Shown here one piece after another: positions 1 to 16,180 of a stretch of DNA of 64,000 nucleotides. The position numbers were made by a program, and so were the translations under genes. Under the pieces are notes generated by a model. It was not told where the DNA came from. It saw only the letters and a list, made by a program, of their open reading frames with translations, and searched no databases. This DNA comes from Monocercomonoides exilis. Lineage: Eukaryota > Preaxostyla > Oxymonadida > Polymastigidae. How positions within the stretch are numbered: the first letter of the stretch is position 1; each line of letters opens with the position of its first letter. The stretch spans positions 1,428,501-1,492,500 of the forward strand of contig LSRY02000013.1 in assembly GCA_001643675.2 (NCBI GenBank). Direction: 5' to 3'.

Positions 1-360
1 ATTAGAGCTCATTCGTTTTATAATTATTAAAACAACAATATTCATTAAAATTGATTAAAAAATATGTGTTTTGAACTCTTTTCAATGAGAAAAAAATTCC
101 ATAACTTTATTTCAAAATGTTCTTTCAACAATTTTTCTCCACATTGACGTTGTATCGAGGTTTGTTTTTTGTTATTTTATGATGAAAACACGTGTTTTAA
201 AACAAATCTTTCTTCTAGATAATCAACATGTGTTCTTTCTTTGTTTTAAGTGAAAATATTTGTATGATTGATGAGGAAAAGAATAATTGCTAATAAAAAG
301 GCAGAGAAGGTAGTTTGGTTTTTATTTATTTTTCTATATATGAATGTTAACCTGTTGATA
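1..360. other. AT-rich left edge, no gene recognised
   Basis: AT-rich DNA with no convincing coding. From about 300 onward it resembles the reverse complement of 30.1-30.33 kb. A polypyrimidine stretch ending in TTTTAG at about 380 could be the 3' end of an intron that precedes the coding exon described in the next entry. Confidence 0.5.
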
Positions 361-399
361 TTTTTTTTGTGTTGTTTTAGGGGCAGCAGGTCAAAAAGA

Positions 400-3300
400 A
401 TGAAAATGAATGAAAACGGGATATCTCATTGTGCAGGCTGACCATCGAGTTGAGCCAGCGAATTCATACGAAAAGTACCCAGGGTGAAGGGATTGGGAAG
501 GGAATTGGAGATGATATTTTCAGACGAGAAACAAGGATATTTTTCAATGAGAAAGATGAAATTGAAGAAAATACATAAGTTTCACATTTTTCAGAAGAAC
601 CAGAAATCGATGCATTTAATGGAAAAATGACTTCTGGAAAAGACGATTTGCGAATCAGATGATGAAATATTTGAAAACGAAAGGAATTATGAATTTTTAT
701 TGGAGGGAAACAGATGCCAACGGAATAAAATATTGAAATTGCCTATAAAAATGTTTAGAAGGTTTGCTGTTGTTATTTTTTTTTTTTTTTTTGAAGTGAT
801 TATTGTTATTTTTTTATTCAGGATGTTGAAAGAGCGAAGAATTAATGGCTTTGAAGAAGAAAAGTGGGGAAGAACAAATAAAGACGAGCAGACGAAATTC
901 AAGAAATTTCGAAGATGTCTGGAATTGGGCTTTGGCAAAGAATTAGTTTTTGAGAAAAGACGATTTTTTGTGAAAGAATGGAAGCGAATGTGGAAGAGAT
1001 GGAATTTGAAAGGAGAAATGAAAAAATGCCAAATTCTTTCATTTTTATGTATGAAAGAAAGAAATGCAAACTGAATAAGTGAAGAATTCAGTGGATGCTG
1101 CTCACCAGAAGAACATTAAAGAAATGGAAGAAGAGAATTTCAATGAATTTCTCAGTTGATGTAAATTGACACTCATCTTCTTTATTTCCAACAATTAATC
1201 ATTTCATGCCATTCATTCATCATCACCTTCTTCTTCATAATCAAATATTTCAACATCATATCATACGATTTCTTTTTCTTTTTTTTCTCTTTCTCCACCT
1301 CATCCTTTTCATCCTCCTAATCCTTCTCTTTCATTCAATTCACCTTTCACTCACCGCCTTCTCTCAACCAACAGATCTTCCCTTATTCCTTCTTCATTTG
1401 CTCTTAAATATTCTTCTCTTTCTCCTCTTTCTTCTTCTTTCCATTTCCATTTCTCCACTCAACTCTTTTCTCCTTCTTCTTCCTCTATTCATCATCTGTA
1501 TCCAACGGGCATTTACTCATTTAACACATCGCACACTCCTTCTACTTATAATTTTTCTTATTCATGTTCTTATTCATTTCTTATTCTCGTCATCATCAAC
1601 ATCAGCATCTTAATCAACAACTACAATTTAGCTTCAAAGCATCCCTCAAACATTCTTCTTTCTCTTCTGTTATTCGTTCTCTATCAACTCCTTCCATCTC
1701 CACTTCTTCTTTGTCGTCTTCCCTTTCTTCCCTTTCTCCTTCTTTCCTTTCTCTCTCTTCTCTCTCACACATCCCTTCTCTCCCTCATTCTTTTCTCACT
1801 CAATAGCTTCTTTCTCATTCAACTTCACCTGATTTTCCTACTCCTCCTCCGCCTCTTTTTGATGAAGACAACGAATTTTCAAACATTCACACAAGAAAAC
1901 TTCAATTGAGAGAGAACAGACTGAGATGGGGGCAGAAAAACAAGCAGATGTCGATCAAAGAGCAGAGGATGCTGGCTATTTTCACTGGAATGTTTGAGAA
2001 TGGGAGTAATTGGAAAGATGGAAAAGGAAAAAGAGGAAATGGAGTGAGATGAATAACAGGAATAACAGCAATGAGGGAGAGAGAGAAGGAGAAGTGAAAG
2101 GAGAAACTGAAAGAGAGAGAGAGAGAAAGGAAAAGAGAAAGAGAAACGAGAGAATTTTCCTGGTTTTAAGCTGTTGGGTGATTGGGTGGAGCATCTTGAC
2201 ACAGACGAGGCAGTTGATGAATGTGGAGTCAATCCATTGACACTTGAAAACTACTCATCTTCCAACACAATCAACACATTTGGTTTTCCTGACTATGCAA
2301 CAAATCTCATTGACGACCTTCTCTTTGAGCAATTACTGAACAATGGCAATGACGTTCTACGAAGAAGATTCGGTTCGCTTGCAAACAGCCTCATTTCGAG
2401 CAGAGAATTGTCTGTTTTTCAGTCAGATGCGATCAGAAAGGACTTTGTGGCTGACACTTTGAGAGAGGGCTTTGGGGATCCACTCTGGCTGTGTGAAAGA
2501 GGAGTTTCCATTCAGAAGCTGGTGAGGTTGGCTCAAGCGTGTTGTTCATTGAATACAAAAGCAGTGTTTGTTGAGTCAATGTCGAATCTGCCGAGATTTG
2601 TGAGAAATATAAACATATTTGAAAATCTTTCTGCTTTTAAAGCAGAGGGAAATATTTCGAACTTGATCAAAACTTGTTCAATGAAAGTATTGAATAAATT
2701 GCAGATATTTTTGATGAATTCACCTTGTTCATATAAAAGCTCTTTATTTCCTGTGTGTAGACAACTGGCACGAGCGCTTGAATTGCTGAAAACAAAAACA
2801 AAAGTCGAAAAATTCCTTCTAAATGAATCTAACCCTTCAATTAAACCTTCTTCTTCTTTCTCTTCCAATTCAGAATCCCTTTCAAGCTCCTCTTCTTCTT
2901 CCTCTTCTTCTTCTTCTCCAAATTCTGTTCTGAAGCTGCTATAACATCAATCCATAGCATCCATTACTTCTCAGCTCCAATCAGCAAACACACGGGCATT
3001 TGGCATTTAGCTGCAGATTGTTCCGATGACAGACGATTTGACAGAAGAAGACGTGTTTCCGGTGGGCGAATGTTTGTGTGGCAGATACAGACAGATGAAA
3101 CAGAACAGACATAAACATAGACATATTCATGGAAATAAGCATAATCATAGGCTTCAATGCATAAATCATCATCAGCATCATCATCGTCAGTATTCTTCTG
3201 AGAAGAAGAAAATGAGAGATGAAAAAGAAGAAAAGAAGGAAAATGGAGATGATAGTAAAGAAGCCACGACTGAAACAGAATCTATATGTTCAACTTGTGG

Positions 3301-6300
3301 TGAATACTCTTGTACTTCATGCTCTTCTTCCTATTATTCTTCTTCTTTGTCTTCTTCTTTTTTCGATTCTTCAATATCGTCATCGAAAACAGCAGCAGTT
3401 AAATTCTACAAGAAAGAAAACACATATAACGATTCATCTTCATCTTCCTCTTCTTCCGAACAGTCAGAAGTGAATTCTTCACAAGAAAGAGCCGAAAAAG
3501 CAGAAATCGACGAAATTATCGAAGACTTCAAAAGAAAACATGCGCAGCGTCTGCCTCTTCCTGTGATCCTTCCGCCACAAGAAGCAACCATTCAAAATCC
3601 ATCTTTTGTGCCTCGAAGACAAAGACTGAGAAAATACAATAAAGATTTAACATAAACCTTTTTTTCTCATTCAATTGCTGGCATTGGCACAGAACAGAAA
3701 CATCTCCTTCTTCATTGCCGAATGAATCTTTTCTTTCTCTTCCTCAATCATCTCCTTCACCCTCTCCTTCATCTTCCTCTTCCTCCTCTTCATCTTCATC
3801 TTCCTCATCTTCTCCAGCAGTAACTGACCTCTCTCTCCATCCAAAACCACCTCATCGTTCTGAAATTGCTATGGCTCTCCGCATAAGAGCAATGCACCCT
3901 CTCCTCCGTCGATGCTATCTCAACCGCTGTGCACAAGTGGCTGCTGCTTCAGGCGCTTCACGTTCTTCTTCTTCTTCCTCCTCCTCCTCCTCCTCTTCTT
4001 CCTCGTTGCTTCGCTCTTCTAGAAACAGATTTCTGACAAGCGAAGAGCAGCAGATGAGGAGGATGAGGCAGCAGTTGAGAAGAAGAAGGAAAAGACAATA
4101 TTTTGTTCTTTCACGAGATGCATTTGAGGCGCTGCCGCTGTTTGCAGAGTTTCGGATGGTGGAGCGGTATGCGGAGAATTTGGAGAAGAGGAAGATAGAA
4201 AGAGTGAGAGCGAAGGAAAGAGAGAGAGAAGCAAGGAACGAGAGAAGAGAGGAGAGAAGAATAAGAGAACTGATAAAGATGAGGAAGGCATTGAAATCTA
4301 CAAATGATGAAAATAACAATGATGATGAAAAAGAAAATAAGGCAAAATCAGAAGAAAACGAGAGTTTCTCATTGATTAGAAGAGATTCTCTGAAGAAAAC
4401 GAAGAATAAAGAAGAAAATAGAATGCCTTTCCGACAGCTCCATCATCAGCGACGAAGAAGAGCGAACAGATGAGACACAAACAGAGAGAGAAACAGAGGT
4501 TGATGCGAAGGTATTACCAGGCGCTTGAGCTTCAACGTGATTCTGTTGTGAATGAGGTGCTTTTGATGGTCAGACCAAACCTGCTGCTTTCTCCAGCGCC
4601 GATTGTCGAGTCGATAAAAAGACCAGGAATGAGTGTGAATGCTGCAAAAAGTGAAGGAGATGATAAAGAAGGTGAGAAGGAAGAGAAAGAAACAACAAAT
4701 TCTGGAAATGGAAATGGAAACAGGGAAGAAGTTGAAGGCGATGAAGATAACACGAAAGAAGAAGAAGAAGAAGACGATGATTCAAACAACGATGAAAACG
4801 AAGAAGTTATTTTGGAGGATTCAATGAACAACCCCAAAGAAGCTGCTTCAAAAGCAAAGAAAATAAAACGGAAGCAGAAAAGAAAACTAACATAAAAGAG
4901 TCTTTAACAAACAAAAAAGAAGAAACACATTCCGAAGAGCAAAAACCAGAGCCTCTTTCATCGCAATCACAACAAAAACAGCAGCAACAGAACATAACAA
5001 CAATTAACTCTCCAACGCCATCACTTTCTCCGCAGCCTAAACAATATTCTTCAGGACGAGGAGCTTTTGGAACGATACACTTAACACGAGGGATGCGAAT
5101 GGACGGCGGATGGAGAGGAGTTGGAGGGAGAGCGTTGATTGTGTACAGCCAAGAGATGGAGATGGGAAGAGGAGCTGTTGGTGCACCTACAACTCCGCTG
5201 TCACCTGCTGTTGGAGGAGGAGGAATTGGAGGAGGAGGAGGAGGGGTGACGTTGGGTGAGAATGGGGATGAAGGATTTGAACAAAGAAGTGGCAAAGGCG
5301 ATGCCAGATGAGTTTCAGAATGAGAAAGGGAAAGTGGACGATGAAGAGGCGAAGCTCACATTTAATTCATTGGAATCTGATGATCAGAGATAAAAACTGC
5401 TTCGGCTGATGAAGCTGAAGGAGATATAGAGGAAGATGAATGAGAAAGATGAGCGAGAGAGCAGGAAAATGGAGAAAGAAGAAAAAGACATGAATCTGTT
5501 TAGCAGCATCCAAGGAATACTACAACCACACCTTGAGACAGGCACGCCAACCAACCAGAAAGAGAACAAAATGGCCAGCGAGGCGCAACAAGAGGCGAAA
5601 GAAAGCCAAACGCCAATTTTGACAAGAGAGCGGAAATTGGACTGCATGCTGAATGACCTCGCCAATTCTGACCTGGAAGATTTGAGCGATGAACTGGATG
5701 TGCCCTGCCGCTATGTGCGAATCAAAAGCGAGGAAAAAGGGCAATTTGTGTGGAAGTTACAGGGAGTATCTGTGTATGCAGCAGTCGAAGAGAGGCAAAC
5801 GAGGGCTCGGTTGAATCTGATGAGTGCGCTGAAGAGCGGGCTGAGGCAGAGCAGAGTGGAGCTGAGAAGAGGAACAGTGATGAAGTAGAAAGGCTGGTGT
5901 CCGTACAAAGAGGAAACAGAAGAAATACACAGAAAGTGAAGGAAAGGAGCAGGGAAAGGATCACCTCTGCTGTTTCAGAAGGAGAAAGGGATAAGAACAT
6001 TCAGTCAGAGCAATGTGCCCGGAAGAAGAGATGCACTGTCGAAGCTGTTTTCTTCGCTTTCATTCTCAAAGTTGGCATCTTTCTTCACATCGCAGAATTC
6101 AATGGCGATGGATCTGATGCAGAAATATTCTGGCCTCGATTTGGTTGTGCCTTTTGATTCAGCTGCTGATTTTACAGCAAATACAAACATTGCTCTATAT
6201 CCTCTTTCTCATTGATCTTCATCATTTGTAAATTCGTCCTTGTTTATGAACATCAAACAGCAATCTTCTCTTCACTCAGAACACCTTTATCTCCTTCCCT

Positions 6301-6700
6301 CTTGCCTCAAGCTGTTCATACATCTTCTACTAATTCAGCTATTCCAACCCCACTTCCGCTATCCCTGCCTTCCGTAACTTCTTCGTCTTTACTTTTATTC
6401 AACTCCCCTCGAATTCGATATCGTTTCTCATCTTTCATTTCTATTCATAATTGCAGAGTGAATCTTCATTCAATCACTGAATATCAGCTGAAATTATATG
6501 ATAAAGAAGACAGTGTTTCGTTGAGCCAAGAAAAGCGTATCAGATGGAGCACAATCAGAAAAGGATGATAGTTCTGACTTTTTTCATTTGGAAGCTGAAG
6601 CATTTGCAGTGAAAACAGAAAGGGCATTGAAGCGATTTTTGTTTGGAATGACTGGGTTCCTAAATAGCCTCCGACAGATTTCGCAGGTACGAAGCAACAG
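400..6700 (+). pseudogene. decayed long Ser-rich gene (fragments in several frames)
   Basis: I do not recognise the family. A chain of protein-like segments on + switches frame repeatedly. About 436-590 encodes a stretch with 'QGEGIGK' and 'IGDDIF'. 2174-2944 is a helical segment with 'GDPLWLCERG'. 3026-3655 is a Cys-poor acidic segment. 3715-4473 and 4470-4895 are poly-Ser, then highly charged Arg/Glu helix. 4900-5310 is Gln-rich, then Gly-rich. 5436-5888 contains 'PCRYVRIKSEEKG'. 6015-6215 contains 'DLMQKYSGLDLVVP'. 6550-6695 contains 'RFLFGMTGFL'. Breaks include stops at 2942, about 3007, 3653 and 4471, and frameshifts near 3700, 4470 and 4896. GC and codon content fall to coding-like values only inside the segments. 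Part of it has a diverged inverted copy at 30.0-30.3 kb. A functional multi-exon gene is possible, but the in-exon frame changes argue for decay. Confidence 0.55.
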
Positions 6701-6959
6701 CGAATTGTAGCAAATGAAATGAGGAAGAAAAGGAATTGAGAGAAAAAGGCTTATTTGAAGGAAAATTTCAAAGAGGTGGTTGAGCTCATCAGTCACAAGC
6801 AAGTTAGAATAAGAAAGCTGATGAAAATTGATGTTTTTGAAAAACATTCTGATATGATCGAAGAGAGGAAAAGGGATGATTCCTTGAAGTGAAGAGCTTA
6901 ATTTTTATTCGATGGAAAGAAACAATTAGATGAAGAAATTCCAGAGAAATATATTTTCA

Positions 6960-7360
6960 TCTGAGCGGATGCTTAGGTTTTTGAAAAAAATAAACTTCTG
7001 GTGAAAAGAAGATGGCAGCTCATGAATATGAAGTGAAATGGAAAATATTCAAAAATTTTGAATGGAAGGAATAATAAAGAAATTAGAAAAAGCTCATCAT
7101 TTCCATTGATTTTTGTGTAAACTGCGGTGAAGGTGTGTGTTTGAGTTGGAACAAATGTTGAGCTGAGGAGGGTGAGAGAGGCGTCTTGGAGGAGGGAAAT
7201 GAAGCCGTTGAGGGCATACTCGATGGTGGCACATGGGGTCTGTTGGGTTCTGCCACATGCATCGACATCAGTTCCATTGCTGGCAACGATTTTGTTCTGC
7301 GCGATGAGGGGGAGCCAGCCATTGAAATCAGCTTTTCTAATTTTCCACGATTTCATTTAA
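6960..7360 (-). pseudogene. relic of a beta-helix surface protein
   Basis: The minus strand reads 'DVDACGRTQQTPCATIEYAL', the Cys...ThrProCys...Thr...Tyr-Ala signature that also occurs in the long surface protein at 60-64 kb and the membrane protein at 16-17.7 kb. Only about 70 residues around the motif look like protein. Upstream and downstream decay into AT-rich sequence. There is no signal peptide and no start that fits. A similar relic lies at 58.06-58.37 kb on + and shares the spacing 'DVD....T.QTPC'. I infer the remains of a polymorphic-outer-membrane-like gene. Confidence 0.5.
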
Positions 7361-7390
7361 CGTTTGATGAAGCTTCTGAATCAAATTAAA

Positions 7391-7800
7391 AAAATGAGAT
7401 TTATCGGCTATACAAAGGTGAGAGGAAAATGAGAAAAATAACTATTATTGTTTGATTGATTCCAATATTTTTGTTTTCTTATCATCTTTTCTGTTCTTCT
7501 TAATGATCTTTCTCTTTTCAATGTTTAATTTTTCCAAATATTTATTTACAACTTTTTTTCTGAAGTTTTATTTATTTATTTTTAGTAAATTTTAATAAAA
7601 CTTGATCAAAAAATACTTTTTAACCAAAAATAAAAAAAAGGTATGAATTTTTGTTTAAATAAATAAAACAAATAAATGTTTTGTCAATACATGCTCAATA
7701 CTCATGTAAAATCAATTCTTGTTATTAGATCAGAAAATACCACAATAGATTTTATTTTTTCTATTTTTGATCTTTTTTTATGATTTCAAAAAAAATCACC
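7391..7800. other. AT-rich spacer with a TCACCC-ending motif
   Basis: No gene seen. The stretch ends with a motif of the form ATGATTTCAAAAAAAATCACCC (about 7770-7800) that recurs, in either orientation, near 29,590, 42,340 and 48,000. Confidence 0.5.
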
Positions 7801-8051
7801 CATATGTCTAAATTTTTTTTGAAAAGTTCCTTTTGTTTAATTTTCAAATGAAGAAAAAATTTCATATTTCGATCTAATTTTTGTTCTCACTCACCAAATT
7901 TCGCTGTCATGAAAGTTAAATCTTAACAATGTTGTTATTTCCATTCATGAAAAGTTTCGTGATTGGGAACAGAAATTTGATTGAAAAATGAAATTTTTAT
8001 TCAATTTGAAAATTAAACAAAAGGAACTTTTCAAAAAAATTTAGACATATG
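7801..8051. mobile_element. palindromic MITE, ATGTCTAAAT family, copy 1
   Basis: A foldback of about 250 bp. The left arm begins CATATGTCTAAATTTTTT and runs through GAAAAGTTCCTTTTGTTTAA. The right arm is its reverse complement and ends TTTAGACATATG. Arms are roughly 100 bp with scattered mismatches around a short loop that contains a TTCATGAAAAGTTTCGTG-like centre. It encodes nothing. Copies at 42.46, 42.70 and 46.41 kb share the same termini. Confidence 0.85.
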
Positions 8052-9049
8052 GACGATAAAGTGTCTGCAGTTATTAAAGTGAAAGGAAGTTTCACGAAAT
8101 ATATTAAATTAATATTAACAGTATTTGTTTTTTTTTTTAAGAAATTTTTTTTTGTTGTTTACTTTTTTTAACATTTTTTAACAATAATGGTTCAATTTTT
8201 CATTTTATTTTCTTCACAAAAGAAAAATGAGACAATTAAAATAATGATGATGTTTGTTTTTTGTTAAATATTCTTTTCACAATAAGAAAAAGCTAACGCA
8301 CAACAATTAAAAATTTCATAAATCAACAATGAAAATGTCGGATTGTTTTCATTGGCACATCAGTCAAAAAAAAAAAAAATAAATAAATAAAATAAATAAA
8401 AATTAAAATAAATAAAAAATAAAAAATAAAAAAAAAAAATAAATAATCAGTTGAATTTTTTGGGACTCACAGATATTTATTTCAATGAAAGAATCATTTC
8501 TGCCTTTTGAAAGAAAGCGTTGGTTGAAAAAGAAAATTCCATTGAACATGCCTTTCACTATTGATGGGATAGAAAACAAGAAACAAGAAATAACACCACA
8601 ATAATATTAAAAAATCATTAAAATAAATATTTTTTATTAATTTTAAGTATTTTTTTTTTTTAAACTTAATGAGAAACAAAATAAAAAACAATAACGAAAC
8701 ATTTCCCTTTATAACTTTATTTTGTTTAACTTTCAACTATTTGACTGAACACTCAAAATTTTCAATTATAAATAAAAAATAACAGCAATTCAATTCATGT
8801 GAATTTTAAAAATAGATGTATCATGTTAATTATGAATGTTTTGGAGAATAATAAAAAAAGTTCTAAAAAATACAAAATTGTACAATGCATGACATATTTT
8901 AAATACAAAATTGTGAACCATTTAATCAACATCAATTTATTGATGATTAATGTCACAGTCACAGGTGTCTAAAATTTACAAAAACCATATATATAAATAT
9001 TGTTGAATGAACATTTAATGAAAATTTATTTCAAAATTAAAATGCAAAC
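8052..9049. other. AT-rich intergenic DNA
   Basis: Very AT-rich, with A-rich simple repeats (AAAT units around 8370-8445). It lies downstream of the alcohol dehydrogenase on the opposite side of a MITE. I see no gene, RNA or element here. Confidence 0.6.
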
Positions 9050-10284
9050 TTAAACAGATGATATTCCAGCTGCGATTTGAAGCACCGTTCTAGTATCTTC
9101 TGCTGAAAGTTTTATCAATGGAGACAAAGCACCCCATTTTTGATGCTTCTGCTCAATTTGAACAATGGTCTCAATATCTTCTGGCTTCAACTTCAGATCT
9201 TGAAGCGAAAGTGGAGCCTCCCAGAAAACATAAAGCTCTCTCATTTTCTGCAGCGCCTCTTTCACATCCTTTGTTCCCCAAACAGTCTCTGCCCAATCCT
9301 CAAACATATCTCCGCACAGCCCCTTCTTATACAGCCAAGGATAATAAGCCAGTGAAACAACTGCAAGTCCTTCTCCGTGTGCAATTTTGTCATTAAACGC
9401 TGATATGGAGTGCTCAATCCAATGAACATTCCAATCACCCGACAATCCGAATGCGGGAATTCCTTGAAGAGCCATTGACACCGCCCAGCAGAAATTTGTT
9501 CTCGCTTCCAAATCGGTTTTATCTGCTTTAATACGTTCCATTGAACGGATTATTGATTTTTGTAAAGCTAAATTAATTTGTCTTGTTGTAATGTTCTTGT
9601 TATCTGTCGAAAAATATTCTTCCATCAAATGCGACAAAGAATCGACTGCGCCGCACATGACTTGACGCCATGGGAGAGAAAACTGAATAGAAGGATCAAC
9701 AGCACTTGCAACAGGGTAATGCATGAACAATCCCAATTTTTCATGCTCTTCTGGATTTGACACAACTCCTCCAGTGTCCACCTCTGAAGCTGTTGCAGAC
9801 AAAGTTAAAACAGTGTATAACGGAAGATGATCTTCTGGAGTAGGTAATTCTCTTTTGAAGCACTTCCAAACATCTTCTGTAATCTTTGCTCCTGTGCAAA
9901 TTGCCTTTGCAGAATCAATAACGCTTCCTCCACCAACAGCGACAACTGCTTCAACGTGCTTTGAAGAGTCTTTGCAAATTGCAACTCCTTCTCTCACCTT
10001 TGATATCAAAGGATTTGGCTGAATACCCCAAAGTTCTTCACTAGCGATACTTTTTGATTCCAATGCTTTCTTTACACGATCGTACACTCCGTTCCCTTTC
10101 ACAGAGCCTCCTCCGAACAAAAGGAGAACTTTTTTAATTTCTGCTTTTGAAATTTCTTCTGCGAGTTGATTAATAGAATCTTCCCCAAGGATGTACTTTG
10201 AAATACAAAAATTTGAATTTTAATTAACAAATTATTGAATAATATTCAAACCTTTACTGTATTGCAAAATGTAATTGTTGACAT
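9050..10284 (-). CDS. iron-containing alcohol dehydrogenase (YqhD/BdhA-like), 2 exons
   Basis: NAD(P)H-dependent reduction of aldehydes to alcohols in the cytosol, probably for redox balance in an anaerobe. Exon 1 is 10252-10284 (11 codons from ATG). A 56-nt intron follows at 10196-10251 (GTTTGAAT...TTTCAAAG). Exon 2 is 9050-10195, with a TAA stop at 9050-9052. Joining them gives about 381 codons plus stop, the usual size for the family, and places 'YILGEDSINQLAEEI' before the conserved 'LLLFGGGSVKGNGVYD'. The nucleotide-binding 'GGGSVIDSAKAI' is present. The metal ligands fit Asp and His of 'VDSLSHLMEEY', then His of 'WIEHSISAF' and 'KIAHGEGLAV'. Without the small first exon the N-terminal beta strand would be missing, which is why I accept the intron. 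The gene looks intact. NADPH specificity is not provable from sequence. Confidence 0.93.
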
Positions 10285-10746
10285 ATTCTTTTGTTAACAA
10301 CAATGATTAATGAATATATAAGTATGGTTATCACTCAAACATCCCATGACAATATTTTTGTTTGTAACATAAAAAATTGAATAAAAAATATTTTTTTTTA
10401 AATTTGCAATTTTCTTGTTTTAATAGTCACTTATAATACGAAACCAGAGCCATGAGAACACAGTCATATTTCTAAATATTAAAAAAACGACATTAATTAA
10501 AAAAAACAATAATATAAATAAACTTATATATTCCATAAACATAACCATACAGCGTCTAATAAAAATATCAAAGAAAATCAATCCAGTGTCGAAGATTAAA
10601 CGCGTTTAAAAGAGAATTCGTTAAACGAAATGATTAATGAAGTGAATTTGATATTTGTTAATTTTTGGTTCAATAATATAAAATTTTAAAGTGAAGAAAT
10701 ATGCAACCAGTGATAAATATGTTTTTTTACAAATAAAATCCATGCG
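10285..10746. other. AT-rich spacer between two minus-strand genes
   Basis: About 460 bp. It would hold the promoter of the alcohol dehydrogenase and the 3' end of the coiled-coil gene. No specific element recognised. Confidence 0.5.
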
Positions 10747-11334
10747 TTAAATGCGTTGTAACATTGACGATAACTCCAAAGATAATGCAATCAATGCGTT
10801 CTCTCTGTTTGTATCTTTCAAGACATCACGAGGAGGATTAGAAACAGTAAGCGTGGCCATTCTAAGGAGGGCCTGTCCTGCTCGCTTCAGAGTTATAACT
10901 TTATCCTTTCAAAACATTTTTATATTTTGATTTAATAATACTTCTCATACTTCCAAGTTTGAAATTGCTTCTTTTTCTTTGATAACAATCATTTCAATTT
11001 TATCCATTTTTCCTTCTGCCTCGCTCAAGGTGCTTCTGCAAAAATCCAAATTTTGTACTCTATCTGGATCTGTTTCATATTTTTCATCAATTTGAACATG
11101 AAAAAATAAAAAAGCAATTATCATTTTACTAACATTTTCCAGTAAGGAAACAACATTATAATTATCAAAAAAAAAAATCAAAAATAGGAAAGCAAAGAAA
11201 AAAGTTGAATATGTTTTATCATTTCTTCAATTATTCAGACCTTGAATAAGTTTATCCAATTGCTCAAGGCTGGAAGCTGAAGAAGTTATTCTTTCCAAGC
11301 ACTCTTCCAGATTTCCAACAGCTTCTTCCCTCAT
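10747..11334 (-). CDS. small coiled-coil protein, 3 exons proposed
   Basis: Unrecognised. The last exon 10747-10905 ends in TAA and encodes 'TLKRAGQALLRMATL' and a Leu-rich tail. The middle exon 10951-11069 encodes 'RSTLSEAEGKMDKIE', heptad-like and charged. The first exon 11241-11334 starts at ATG and encodes 'REEAVGNLEECLERI'. Introns are 10906-10950 (GTATGAGA...TTTTGAAAG) and 11070-11240 (GTCTGAAT...GAAACAG). The three exons total 372 nt, exactly 124 codons, and all phases agree. The first intron's 3' site is the weak point: the open frame extends further upstream of 11069. Coding-like residues also lie before the chosen ATG, so an extra 5' exon is possible. The predicted product is almost entirely alpha-helical. 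Confidence 0.6.
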
Positions 11335-12044
11335 GCGTTTATTTTGCGTGATTAAACTTCGGTTTTTTCTTTTTGATGATTTGAATATTTTCTCAATGCA
11401 ATTTATTATTTATTGATCACAATCAGTTCACAGATATTCTTTAATTCTAATTTCAACAATCTCATTCAAAAAAATAATGAAAAATTATTATTATCATCAT
11501 TTTTTGAATTGAAATTGGTTGTTAACTATTATTTATTTGAAATTAATTCTTTTAAAAGTGAATCAAATACATTTTGTGTTTTCAAAAAAGAATGAAATTT
11601 TTAATTGTATCAGTCTGAAGATTCAAAAATATGCATAGAACAATTAGGGGGAAAAAAATAAGACAGTTGGAAATACGAAGGAAAAAATAAAAATATGTAT
11701 AAGTATATTTTTCGTGAGAAATGAACAAAAAGAAGATTTAATTACACAAAAAATGAGCAAATCGAAAGTTAGCATTAAAGTGAAGTGAATATTCAGAAAG
11801 ACAAAACACTGCATAAATGAATCAACAAGACAATAATTCTGAAAAATAAAAAATTAGAAATTGAAGACAAAAAACATTAATGAACAAAAATTTGAGAAAA
11901 GATAAGAATAGAAAAGAAAAGAAAAGAAAAGAAACAAAGAATTTATTTATTTATTTATAATTTTCATTTATTTATTTTCTTTTTGAAATAAAAATTACTT
12001 TAATAAATAAATAAATAAAAATCAAATCAAATAAAATAATAATT
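11335..12044. other. AT-rich spacer
   Basis: AT-rich DNA with GAAAA and TTTA simple repeats (about 11,905-12,010). It separates the 3' end of the STPG gene from the 5' end of the coiled-coil gene. No gene seen. Confidence 0.5.
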
Positions 12045-15968
<3,924 letters not shown>

Positions 15969-16180
15969 AAAAAATAAAACAGTTAAAAAATATTATTATG
16001 GATTTTTCCCAATTTTTATTATCAAATAATTTCTTTAAAAAAAAAAAAAGAATGAATACCAATCGAAACATAAAAAAAAGGGGAAAATATCAATTCAAAC
16101 AATGATAAAAACACTCACACAAACAAGCAATTTATGTTTATCGACATATTCTCAAAATGAAAAAATCGGTGGCAAACAAT

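Noticed and set aside
1206-1806. Open frames made of Leu/Phe/Ser or Ser only
   Set aside because: They come from pyrimidine-rich low-complexity DNA in overlapping frames and show no motif.
3915-4837. Minus-strand poly-Glu and poly-Ser frames opposite the Ser-rich pseudogene
   Set aside because: Shadows of TCTTCC/GAAGAA repeats. The plus strand has the better protein-like segments.
4990-5310. 'GRGAFGTIHL' resembling a protein-kinase glycine loop
   Set aside because: No catalytic Lys, HRD or DFG follows. The region is Gly-rich low complexity.
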